DNA from: Phocaeicola_A sp964580305
GTDB taxonomy: Bacteria > Bacteroidota > Bacteroidia > Bacteroidales > Bacteroidaceae
Direction: 5' to 3'
NCBI GenBank assembly: GCA_964580305.1
Contig: CAZOKL010000066.1
Span: forward strand, 1 to 12,779
Length of the DNA stretch: 12,779 nucleotides
The translations under genes were made by a program, and so were the position numbers. Shown one piece after another: positions 7,659 through 12,779 of this stretch. The number at the start of each line of letters is the position of its first letter. Position 1 is the stretch's first letter. Under the pieces are notes generated by a model. The model worked only from the letters and a program-made list of their open reading frames with translations. It did not search any database and was not told where the DNA came from.

Positions 7659-8516
7659 TTAAACATGCTGTGCTCGGCGGATAAGGATTTTGCCGATAAG
7701 ATTGATAAATGCCGTGATGAGGAACAAGATGAGCCCGATGGCTATCAGGGCCGAGAGCTTCAGCCCGTCGGCCTCGCCGAACTGATTGGCGATGATGCTG
7801 GCCATGGTGTTTCCGGTCGTGGTGAGACTGTCGGGTATCTGGTTGGTGTTTCCGATAAGCATAGTCACCGTCATCGTTTCACCCAATGCACGTCCGATGG
7901 CAAGAATATAGGAAGAGAACACACCGGAACCTGCCATCGGGAACACAACCCGACGGATGACTTCGGCACGTGTGGCACCCATCGCATAGGCTCCTTCTTT
8001 GAGGTCGGCCGGCACCATCTTGATGAACTCCGCACTCAGCGAAGCGGCATAGGGCACAATCATGATGGCCAACACGAAAGAAGCGGTAAGAATGCCCGAG
8101 CCCTGCGGAGAAATGTTCAGCTCCATAAAGATGGGGCGCAAGGCATAGAATCCCCACAAGCCATAGATGATGGAAGGAATGCCGGCAAGCAAGTCTGTCA
8201 CTGTGCTAAGGATGGTCGCAACCTTCTTGCCGCGGAAATATTCGCCCACGAAGAGGGCCACCGGCAAGGAGAACGGAATGCAGAAAAGGAGTGCCAGAAA
8301 AGTGGTTAACAGCGTGCCTGTGATGAAGGGCAGGGCTCCATAGCTTTCGTTGCCGGGAGTGTAGTTCCAATCATCGGAGAAGATGAACTTCCAGAAGCCG
8401 AACTGACGGAACGCGCTGGCAGCATCATCGGTGAGGGAATAGATGATTCCCCCACCAATGATTGGAATGACGATAGCTGACAGAATAAGAATAAATCTGA
8501 ATAGCTTGTCTTGCAT
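7659..8516 (-). CDS. pstC: Phosphate ABC transporter permease PstC
   Basis: PstC pairs with PstA to form the channel for phosphate. The 285-residue protein has an N-terminal helix (6-28), periplasmic segment 30-60 (FWKFIFSDDWNYTPGN), then helices near 63-90, 108-125, 142-165, 195-212 and 255-280. The EAA loop is LKEGAYAMGATRAEVIRRVV (172-191), and AIGRALGETMTVTMLIGN (206-223) is the PstC signature that parallels the GETAP segment of PstA. The FIFSDDWNYTPG segment near the N-terminus distinguishes PstC from PstA. It begins 27 bases after pstS and ends 13 before pstA. Length and motif order are normal. Confidence 0.96.
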   Translation of the reverse strand: MQDKLFRFILILSAIVIPIIGGGIIYSLTDDAASAFRQFGFWKFIFSDDWNYTPGNESYGALPFITGTLLTTFLALLFCIPFSLPVALFVGEYFRGKKVATILSTVTDLLAGIPSIIYGLWGFYALRPIFMELNISPQGSGILTASFVLAIMIVPYAASLSAEFIKMVPADLKEGAYAMGATRAEVIRRVVFPMAGSGVFSSYILAIGRALGETMTVTMLIGNTNQIPDSLTTTGNTMASIIANQFGEADGLKLSALIAIGLILFLITAFINLIGKILIRRAQHV

Positions 8517-8543
8517 AATGTACCTACTATTGAATGATGTGTG

Positions 8544-9599
8544 TTATTTCAAGACGGGCTGTCCGTCATAGGTCACAGTCTTCAGATTCTGCAAGCTGAG
8601 TTCCACGGCCTTCCGGGGCAGCGGGGCATAGTTTACAGCCACTGTTGTCTGCTGCACGCTGTCGCTGAGGATGTACTCCAGCAAGTTGAGAGTGGCCTCG
8701 GCTTGTGCCTTCGAGCGGCCGGCATAGTGCTGTTCCTGATAGATGATGAGCCAGGTGAAGCAACTGATGGGATAGGCACCTTCGGCGTCGGCATCGGTGA
8801 TGGAGCAACGGGTGTCCTGGGGGATGTCACCGGCAGCTGCGGAAATGCTCTCGGTCGACGGCGTGATGAGTTCGCCGCGTTTGTTCTTCACGTCGGCATA
8901 GGCAATTTTTTGTGCGAAGGCATACTCCGAACCGATGTAACCGATGGTGTTCGGCGTGTTGCCGATGATGCCAGCCACGCCCGGATTGCCCTTAGCGGCT
9001 TGCCCGACGGGGAAGTTGACAGATTTGGCTGCACCGTAGTTGTTCTTCCAGTCCTCACTCACCTTACTTAAATAGTCTGTAAAGATGAATGTGGTGCCAC
9101 TGCCATCCGAGCGATAGACAGGCATGATGTTTTCTTCCGGAAGTTTCACGTCGGGATTAAGCTCCTTCATGCGGGCATCGTCCCAACGGGTAATCTTGCC
9201 GGAAAAGATGTCGGCAATGACTTCGCCCGAGAGGTTCAGCTTCTCCACACCCGGCAGATTGTAGGCCAGCACGACGGCTCCCATACACGTCGGGACGTGC
9301 ACGACGGGGTTCATCGCTTTCATCTCCTCATCGGTCAGGAAGGCGTCACTGCCGCAGAAGTCGACGATGCCGTCTTTCAGATTGCGCACACCGCCACCGC
9401 TGCCGATGCCGCCATAAGACACATTGTCACCGCCCTGATTGTTGTAATTGTCAAAAGTCATCGTATAAAAAGGCAGAGGGAATGTTGCTCCTGCGCCGGT
9501 CAGTTCCACTGTTTCACGTCCGTTGGAATTTGTTTTTCCGCCACAAGCTGCGATGGTCAACGCCAGCACGCCTGCAACCAATGCATACATTTTCTTCAT
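8544..9599 (-). CDS. pstS: Phosphate-binding lipoprotein PstS
   Basis: PstS captures inorganic phosphate in the periplasm and hands it to PstC and PstA. The start is placed at the ATG giving MKKMYALVAG, because this yields a lipoprotein signal with lipobox IAAC (C19); a longer in-frame start at 9662 would overlap the porin gene and spoil the signal peptide. The 351-residue protein shows the phosphate-pocket motifs TGAGATF (34-40), GIGSGGG (64-70), the SDAF aspartate D85 and RSDGSGTT (163-170), plus IFSGKITRWDD (131-141). All expected ligand residues are present, so it should bind phosphate. It starts 26 bases after the porin stop, which puts both genes in one operon. Confidence 0.96.
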   Translation of the reverse strand: MKKMYALVAGVLALTIAACGGKTNSNGRETVELTGAGATFPLPFYTMTFDNYNNQGGDNVSYGGIGSGGGVRNLKDGIVDFCGSDAFLTDEEMKAMNPVVHVPTCMGAVVLAYNLPGVEKLNLSGEVIADIFSGKITRWDDARMKELNPDVKLPEENIMPVYRSDGSGTTFIFTDYLSKVSEDWKNNYGAAKSVNFPVGQAAKGNPGVAGIIGNTPNTIGYIGSEYAFAQKIAYADVKNKRGELITPSTESISAAAGDIPQDTRCSITDADAEGAYPISCFTWLIIYQEQHYAGRSKAQAEATLNLLEYILSDSVQQTTVAVNYAPLPRKAVELSLQNLKTVTYDGQPVLK

Positions 9600-9625
9600 A
9601 AGAGTTTTATTTAGAGTGTTAATAT

Positions 9626-10612
9626 TCAGATTGAGAAAGAGCAGTTGATATAGGCAAAGCATTCATTGCCCGCGCCGTCAGCCTTGGGCGACCACACACG
9701 CACGTTGGGCGACAGTCTGATGTATCTGCCAAACTTGAAATCCGCACCCAACACTCCGGCCATGCCGTCGCCGGACTCGTTCCAACCATGTTTGGAGGTC
9801 AGATAGTCCCAGCGGCCGAAGATGCCGATGCGCTTGTTGATGTTGATGGTGGAGTAGATGGAGCAACCGCTCTGGTCGTGCGCATTCACGTGCCCGGCGT
9901 TGGTCTGGCTGTTATATTCGGCACCGAGACTGAAGGCCTTACAAGCATATCCGGCGAAGACGTTCCAGTTCGTGATGCCGGCTTCTTCATCATCGGCCGC
10001 CTCGTTATAGGAAACGTAGCCGCGCAGCGTCAGACCCTTCAGAGGAGTCAGCGTCACGCCTGCGCCATATTGCAGCCCGTCGCCGACCTGGAGCTTTTTG
10101 TATCCTTCGCCATTGGCCACGATGACATCGGCCGAGAGCCAGGATGTGAAACGGTAGGCGGCTGAGATGCCCATGTCGGCACTGCTGCCGAACTTGTATT
10201 CATCTTGAAACGACTTCATCACATAACGCAGTCCCCAGAAAGACTCCTGCGTCTTGAACTGGGTGGTGCTTATCAGGCCGCCGCTCAGCGTCAGGCCCTT
10301 GTGCCGCCACGTCACCTGGGCGTTCTTGATGTATGCGATGCGCTCGTAGTCGTTCACGTCGTCCGACTGTCCGACGTCCATCACCGCCTTGAACTCCAGA
10401 CCGTTCTTGAGCGTATATTGATAGCCCAGATAACTACGGTCAAGTGCAAAGCCGCGCGTGCCGTTTTGCGCTCCGAAACCTGAATGGAGGTTCGTGTGAA
10501 TTGTGATGATGGCTTTTCCCCCGGCTTCCGGCTCGTCGTCAACGGCCGGTTGCGCGTTTGCCAGCAGAAAACCACCACATGTCAGGAACGCTAAAGTCAA
10601 TTGTCTTTTCAT
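9626..10612 (-). CDS. Outer-membrane beta-barrel protein, probable phosphate porin
   Basis: First gene of the phosphate operon. From the chosen ATG the 328-residue protein begins MKRQLTLAFLTCGGFLLANA, a clear signal peptide probably cleaved before QPAVDDE; an ATG twelve bases upstream (10624) would add MIST and is possible. The mature part alternates polar and hydrophobic residues in short strands separated by glycine- and asparagine-rich turns (for example LTLRGYVSYNE, FSLGAEYNSQ, IGIFGRWDYL), the pattern of a beta-barrel, and ends with the strand ECFAYINCSFSI. Likely about a dozen or more strands. Position before pstS and behind a Pho-box-like array suggests it lets phosphate through the outer membrane, like OprP/OprO of Pseudomonas in role, but I see no specific phosphate-selectivity motif. 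Barrel identity is good; substrate is inferred. Confidence 0.8.
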   Translation of the reverse strand: MKRQLTLAFLTCGGFLLANAQPAVDDEPEAGGKAIITIHTNLHSGFGAQNGTRGFALDRSYLGYQYTLKNGLEFKAVMDVGQSDDVNDYERIAYIKNAQVTWRHKGLTLSGGLISTTQFKTQESFWGLRYVMKSFQDEYKFGSSADMGISAAYRFTSWLSADVIVANGEGYKKLQVGDGLQYGAGVTLTPLKGLTLRGYVSYNEAADDEEAGITNWNVFAGYACKAFSLGAEYNSQTNAGHVNAHDQSGCSIYSTININKRIGIFGRWDYLTSKHGWNESGDGMAGVLGADFKFGRYIRLSPNVRVWSPKADGAGNECFAYINCSFSI

Positions 10613-10645
10613 TGTTGATATCATCTTTTAGATTCTTAACTGCCG

Positions 10646-10653
10646 CAAAGTTC
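10646..10653 (-). promoter_or_regulatory. Candidate -7 box of the porin-pst operon
   Basis: Minus strand GAACTTTG matches the Bacteroides -7 consensus TAnnTTTG at all but the first position. No TTTG is found 19-20 bases upstream; instead the Pho-box-like repeats fill the -33 region, as expected of an activator-dependent promoter. Transcription would start near 10639, giving a leader of about 15-27 bases before the porin ATG. Confidence 0.4.
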
Positions 10654-10703
10654 CCTTAACCATGTTACAACAGTGTGGTAAACGTTTGACAAACTTGTTA
10701 CAA
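10649..10703 (-). promoter_or_regulatory. Pho-box-like array of 11-bp direct repeats upstream of the porin-pst operon
   Basis: Read on the minus strand, consecutive 11-base units are TTGTAACAAGT (10693-10703), TTGTCAAACGT (10682-10692), TTACCACACTG (10671-10681), TTGTAACATGG (10660-10670) and a weak TTAAGGGAACT (10649-10659). The 7-base core plus 4-base spacer and the TTGTCA/TTGTAA sequence resemble the PhoB box of proteobacteria (TGTCA repeated every 11 bp). It sits directly before a -7-like box. Together with the phosphate genes downstream, this supports binding by a PhoB-type regulator. The repeat is seen; the regulator is inferred. Confidence 0.65.
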
Positions 10704-10791
10704 AACGATGCCGGCGTGCCCGAAAGCAGTCGTTCACAGAGCCATGCCACCCACAGCAGATGCACGCCAGCATCCGGTCAGATGCGCGGAC

Positions 10792-10964
10792 GCAGATGCA
10801 GAGTGCGCAACGCCGACATCAGCAAATGCCGGCCAGCACTTCCGTATTTGCATCCCGACATCTCTGCATCTGCTTGTCTGTATCTCTTGAGATACATTTT
10901 CGTATCTCTTGAAATACATTTCTGCATCTCAAGAGATACAGAAATGCAGATATGCAGATGCAGA
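10792..10964. repeat. Three-copy inverted/direct repeat CTCTGCATCTGC
   Basis: CTCTGCATCTGC (10862-10873) has a perfect 12-base inverted partner GCAGATGCAGAG at 10792-10803, and a second 11-base partner GCAGATGCAGA at 10954-10964. The central copy can pair with either side but not both at once, giving two possible folds of the DNA or RNA. The CCGACATC motif is also directly repeated at 10813-10820 and 10855-10862. Confidence 0.6.
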
Positions 10965-10967
10965 AAA
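10858..10967. repeat. Degenerate 22-bp tandem repeat with palindromic cores
   Basis: Units start at 10858, 10880, 10902, 10924 and (weakly) 10946, exactly 22 bp apart. The cores of three units are GTATCTCTTGAGATAC (10880-10895), GTATCTCTTGAAATAC (10902-10917) and GCATCTCAAGAGATAC (10924-10939). The units at 10880 and 10902 agree at 19 of 22 positions. The first core extends to an 18-bp palindrome (10879-10896). Around the third core, CATTTCTG and CAGAAATG extend the dyad to 30 bp (10917-10946, one mismatch). There are no unique spacers, so it is not a CRISPR array. Confidence 0.7.
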
Positions 10968-11007
10968 AAAGAAGCGGGCGTGCAACGAATCATTTCGCTG
11001 CACGCCC
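10965..11007 (-). terminator. Terminator of the tryptophanase gene
   Basis: GGGCGTGCA (10976-10984) pairs with TGCACGCCC (10999-11007); after one mismatch CGAA (10986-10989) pairs with TTCG (10994-10997) around loop TCAT. On the minus strand the stem is followed by a T-rich tract ending in seven T residues (10964-10970). It lies 32 bases past the stop codon. A classic intrinsic terminator. Confidence 0.85.
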
Positions 11008-11038
11008 TTCATTCATATATATCAGTGACCATGAAAGC

Positions 11039-12412
11039 TCACAGACGCTCAAGCTGCACGGTGAAGTGGCGCATCAGCGGAGCTTCCCAGACGATGCGCA
11101 CGCCGTGGGTGATGCTCTCGCGGCGGTCGAACACGTTTTTCAGGGCAACGGCGACGACATCCATGTGATTGTCCGTATAGACGCGGCGCGGGATGGCCAG
11201 ACGGAGCAGGTCGAGCCCTCCGAAGCGGTTTTCGCGCGTGACGGGGTCGCGGTCGGCAAGAATGTAGCCGATTTCGCACCCGCGGACGCCTGCCTCCAGA
11301 TATAGTTCGATGGTGAGTGTCTGAGCGGGAAACTCCTCGCGGGGCACGTGGGTGAGGATTCTGGCGGCGTCGACGAAGATGGCGTGCCCGCCGGCCGGAC
11401 GCTGGTAGGGGATGCCAAACTCGTCGAGCCGTGCGGCAAGGTGTTGCACCTGGCGAATGCGCGTCTCAAGGTTGTCAAACTCCGTGTTCTCGTCCAAGCC
11501 GATGGCCAGTGCGTTCATGTCGCGCCCGTTCATGCCGCCATAGGTGAGATAGCCTTCAAACTGGATGCAGTAGCCCTTCGCGCCGTCATACCAGTCCTGG
11601 CGGTTGGTGGCAATGAAGCCGCCCATGTTGACCACCCCATCCTTCTTGGCGCTCATGGTCATGCCGTCGGCCAGGGCAAACATCTCATGGGTGATTTCCT
11701 TGATGGTCTTGCCGGCGTAGCCCGGCTCGCGGGTCTTGATGAAATAGGCATTTTCGGCAAAGCGGGCAGAGTCGAACACAACGGGCTTGCCATATTTGTC
11801 GGCCAGCGCACGCACTTCGCGGAGGTTAGCCATCGACACGGGCTGTCCGCCGGCCGTGTTGTTCGTGATGGTTATTATAATAAAAGGTATGCGGTCGGCA
11901 TGTTCGCGGAGTGCTTTCTCAAGTTTCTTCGGGTCGACATTGCCTTTGAAGGGATATTCCAGCTGAGTGTCTTTCGCCTCATCGATGGTGCAATCGAGCG
12001 CAACGGCCTTCCGTCCTTCAATGTGCCCCTTCGTGGTGTCAAAGTGGGAGTTTCCCGGCACGATGTCGCCCTCGTGCACGAGGTAAGAAAAGAGCACATT
12101 CTCAGCTGCACGTCCCTGGTGCGTGGGGATGACATAGTCAAAACCCGTGAGGCGCGTGACGGTGTCTTTCAGTTTGAAAAACGACGTCGCCCCGGCATAA
12201 CTCTCATCGCCCAGCATCATGCCGGCCCATTGGCGGTCGCTCATTGCTCCCGTGCCGGAATCGGTGATAAGATCGATGTAAATCTGTTCAGCTTTCAGTT
12301 GGAAGACATTGTAGTGAGCCTCTTTGAGCCACTGCTCGCGCTCCTCACGCGTACTTTTACGGATGGGTTCGACCATCTTGATTTTCCATGATTCAGCAAA
12401 AGGTAATTCCAT
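11039..12412 (-). CDS. tnaA: Tryptophanase (tryptophan indole-lyase)
   Basis: This PLP enzyme splits L-tryptophan into indole, pyruvate and ammonia in the cytoplasm. The 457-residue length and motifs are those of the beta-eliminating lyase family: IDLITDSGTGAMSD (46-59), PTHQGRAAEN (96-105), DSARFAENAYF (214-224, with D214 and R217 near PLP) and MSAKKD with the PLP lysine K257. Tryptophanase and tyrosine phenol-lyase are told apart at three places, all tryptophanase-like here: D125 in HFDTT (threonine in the phenol-lyase), I381 in CEIG (arginine in the phenol-lyase) and H449 in MRHFT (phenylalanine in the phenol-lyase). It is a single gene with its own promoter and terminator; no tnaB permease and no room for a tnaC-type leader peptide. 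The start matches the usual family N-terminus (LPFAESWKIKMVEP). Confidence 0.95.
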   Translation of the reverse strand: MELPFAESWKIKMVEPIRKSTREEREQWLKEAHYNVFQLKAEQIYIDLITDSGTGAMSDRQWAGMMLGDESYAGATSFFKLKDTVTRLTGFDYVIPTHQGRAAENVLFSYLVHEGDIVPGNSHFDTTKGHIEGRKAVALDCTIDEAKDTQLEYPFKGNVDPKKLEKALREHADRIPFIIITITNNTAGGQPVSMANLREVRALADKYGKPVVFDSARFAENAYFIKTREPGYAGKTIKEITHEMFALADGMTMSAKKDGVVNMGGFIATNRQDWYDGAKGYCIQFEGYLTYGGMNGRDMNALAIGLDENTEFDNLETRIRQVQHLAARLDEFGIPYQRPAGGHAIFVDAARILTHVPREEFPAQTLTIELYLEAGVRGCEIGYILADRDPVTRENRFGGLDLLRLAIPRRVYTDNHMDVVAVALKNVFDRRESITHGVRIVWEAPLMRHFTVQLERL

Positions 12413-12438
12413 TAGCTATTTATTGTGGTTTTACACAG

Positions 12439-12469
12439 CTAATATAAGGAAGTTTCCTTCCTCGCCAAA
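12439..12469 (-). promoter_or_regulatory. Promoter of tnaA with dyad between the boxes
   Basis: Minus strand TTTG (12466-12469) and TATATTAG (12439-12446, one mismatch to TAnnTTTG) are separated by exactly 19 bases, the usual Bacteroides spacing. The spacer holds AAGGAA and TTCCTT arms (12446-12459 with a two-base centre), a possible repressor site. The start site would lie near 12432, leaving a leader of about 20 bases. Confidence 0.6.
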
Positions 12470-12541
12470 GCAATTCACTTACTTTTTGTCGGAAAGATGT
12501 TGTAAAGCAGTTTTCTTGCAGGTGTGTAAACCATCTTCAAC

Positions 12542-12590
12542 AAAAAAGAAGAGAACATGCCGCTGTGAAAGTCGGGCATGTTCTCTTTTT
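12542..12590. terminator. Bidirectional terminator after the mutase gene
   Basis: AGAGAACATGCC (12550-12561) pairs perfectly with GGCATGTTCTCT (12575-12586) around a 13-base loop. T residues (12586-12590) follow on the plus strand, and TTCTTTTTT follows on the minus strand. It lies about 41 bases after the mutase stop and separates it from the tnaA promoter. Confidence 0.85.
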
Positions 12591-12630
12591 CCGTTAACAA
12601 CAGCACTTTCCTGTCAGGGAAAGCAACACT

Positions 12631-12779
12631 TTACGCTTCGTCAAGCAGCAGCTCCATGATCTGGCAAGCCGATTTGGCCACAGATGTACCCGGACCGAAG
12701 ATGGCAGCCACACCGGCTTTGTAAAGGAAGTCATAGTCTTGCGGTGGGATGACTCCGCCTGCAATGACAATGATGTCCT
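12631..12779 (-). CDS. mutB: Methylmalonyl-CoA mutase large subunit, C-terminal end (cut by the window edge)
   Basis: Only the last 48 residues are inside the window; the gene continues past the right edge. They contain GGVIPPQDYDFLYKAGV and AAIFGPGT, the closing part of the adenosylcobalamin-binding domain of methylmalonyl-CoA mutase, which interconverts succinyl-CoA and methylmalonyl-CoA on the path to propionate in Bacteroidales. The GGVIPPQD motif is strongly conserved in the catalytic subunit. Other B12-dependent acyl-CoA mutases share this domain, so the exact enzyme rests on this motif and on the taxon. The stop is followed by a bidirectional hairpin terminator. Confidence 0.85.
   Translation of the reverse strand, partial: DIIVIAGGVIPPQDYDFLYKAGVAAIFGPGTSVAKSACQIMELLLDEA

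Larger units (their letters stand above)
10613..11038. other. 426-base intergenic region with repeats and regulatory elements
   Basis: Between the tryptophanase stop and the porin start lie, right to left, a terminator (10965-11007), a 22-bp-periodic repeat cluster (10858-10967), several CAGATGC copies (10757-10763, 10779-10785, 10794-10800), a Pho-box-like array (10649-10703) and a -7-like box (10646-10653). Open frames on both strands cover the repeats but have biased composition and no start context, so none is called. Individual elements are annotated separately. Confidence 0.7.

Noticed and set aside
7611..8309. 232-codon plus-strand open frame
   Set aside because: Antisense to pstC; charged low-complexity sequence expected from the reverse of hydrophobic codons.
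9600..9662. N-terminal extension of pstS to an upstream ATG
   Set aside because: It would overlap the porin gene and place 21 residues before a good lipoprotein signal peptide.
10858..10967. Possible CRISPR array
   Set aside because: The period is 22 bp with no unique spacers, the units are palindromic and degenerate, and no cas gene is present.
10662..11168. 168-codon plus-strand and 60-70-codon minus-strand frames over the repeat cluster
   Set aside because: They cross the tnaA terminator and the palindromic repeats, and the peptides merely echo the repeat (cysteine, isoleucine, arginine runs). No start context.
11348..12391. 347-codon plus-strand open frame
   Set aside because: It is the mirror frame of the GC-rich tryptophanase gene, which has unmistakable catalytic motifs.
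11039..12412. Tyrosine phenol-lyase as the identity of the PLP lyase
   Set aside because: The diagnostic arginine, threonine and phenylalanine of that enzyme are isoleucine, aspartate and histidine here.

Overview
The window looks like a chromosomal segment of a gut-type Bacteroidales bacterium (Bacteroides or a close relative). The reasons are the ExbB-ExbD-ExbD-TonB operon with a PstS-like lipoprotein and a TPR protein attached, start sites without clear Shine-Dalgarno sequences, promoter-like elements of the Bacteroides TTTG / TAnnTTTG type, and tryptophanase next to methylmalonyl-CoA mutase (indole and propionate metabolism). No species can be named from sequence alone. All twelve recognised genes lie on the minus strand, so transcription runs right to left.

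Layout, in order of transcription. (1) 12631-12779: C-terminal end of the methylmalonyl-CoA mutase large subunit, followed by a hairpin terminator. (2) 11039-12412: tryptophanase, with its own promoter and a strong terminator. (3) 10613-11038: a 426-base intergenic region. It holds a cluster of 22-bp-periodic palindromic repeats and, nearer the next gene, a run of 11-bp direct repeats that looks like a PhoB binding array. (4) 6018-10612: a phosphate-uptake operon of outer-membrane porin, PstS, PstC, PstA and PstB, ending in a hairpin terminator and lacking phoU. (5) 5518-6017: an AT-rich intergenic stretch with the likely promoter of the next operon. (6) 151-5517: a Ton energy-transduction operon of ExbB, two different ExbD proteins, TonB, a PstS-like lipoprotein with an altered phosphate pocket, and a secreted TPR protein. 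Two hairpin terminators follow.

How the parts work together. ExbB and ExbD form a proton-driven motor that energises TonB, which powers TonB-dependent outer-membrane transporters. The PstS-like lipoprotein and the TPR protein are probably accessory envelope parts of this machine; their roles are unknown. The second operon brings in inorganic phosphate: the porin crosses the outer membrane, PstS captures phosphate, PstC and PstA form the channel and PstB hydrolyses ATP. The Pho-box-like array upstream predicts induction when phosphate is scarce.

Base composition changes sharply near position 6000. The Ton operon is AT-rich (21 G+C in 60 at 4081-4140) while the pst operon and tryptophanase are GC-rich (33 of 60 at 7801-7860; 38 of 60 at 11401-11460). 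I see no transposon, integrase, tRNA, rRNA or CRISPR array. The most unusual material is the non-coding region 10649-10967.
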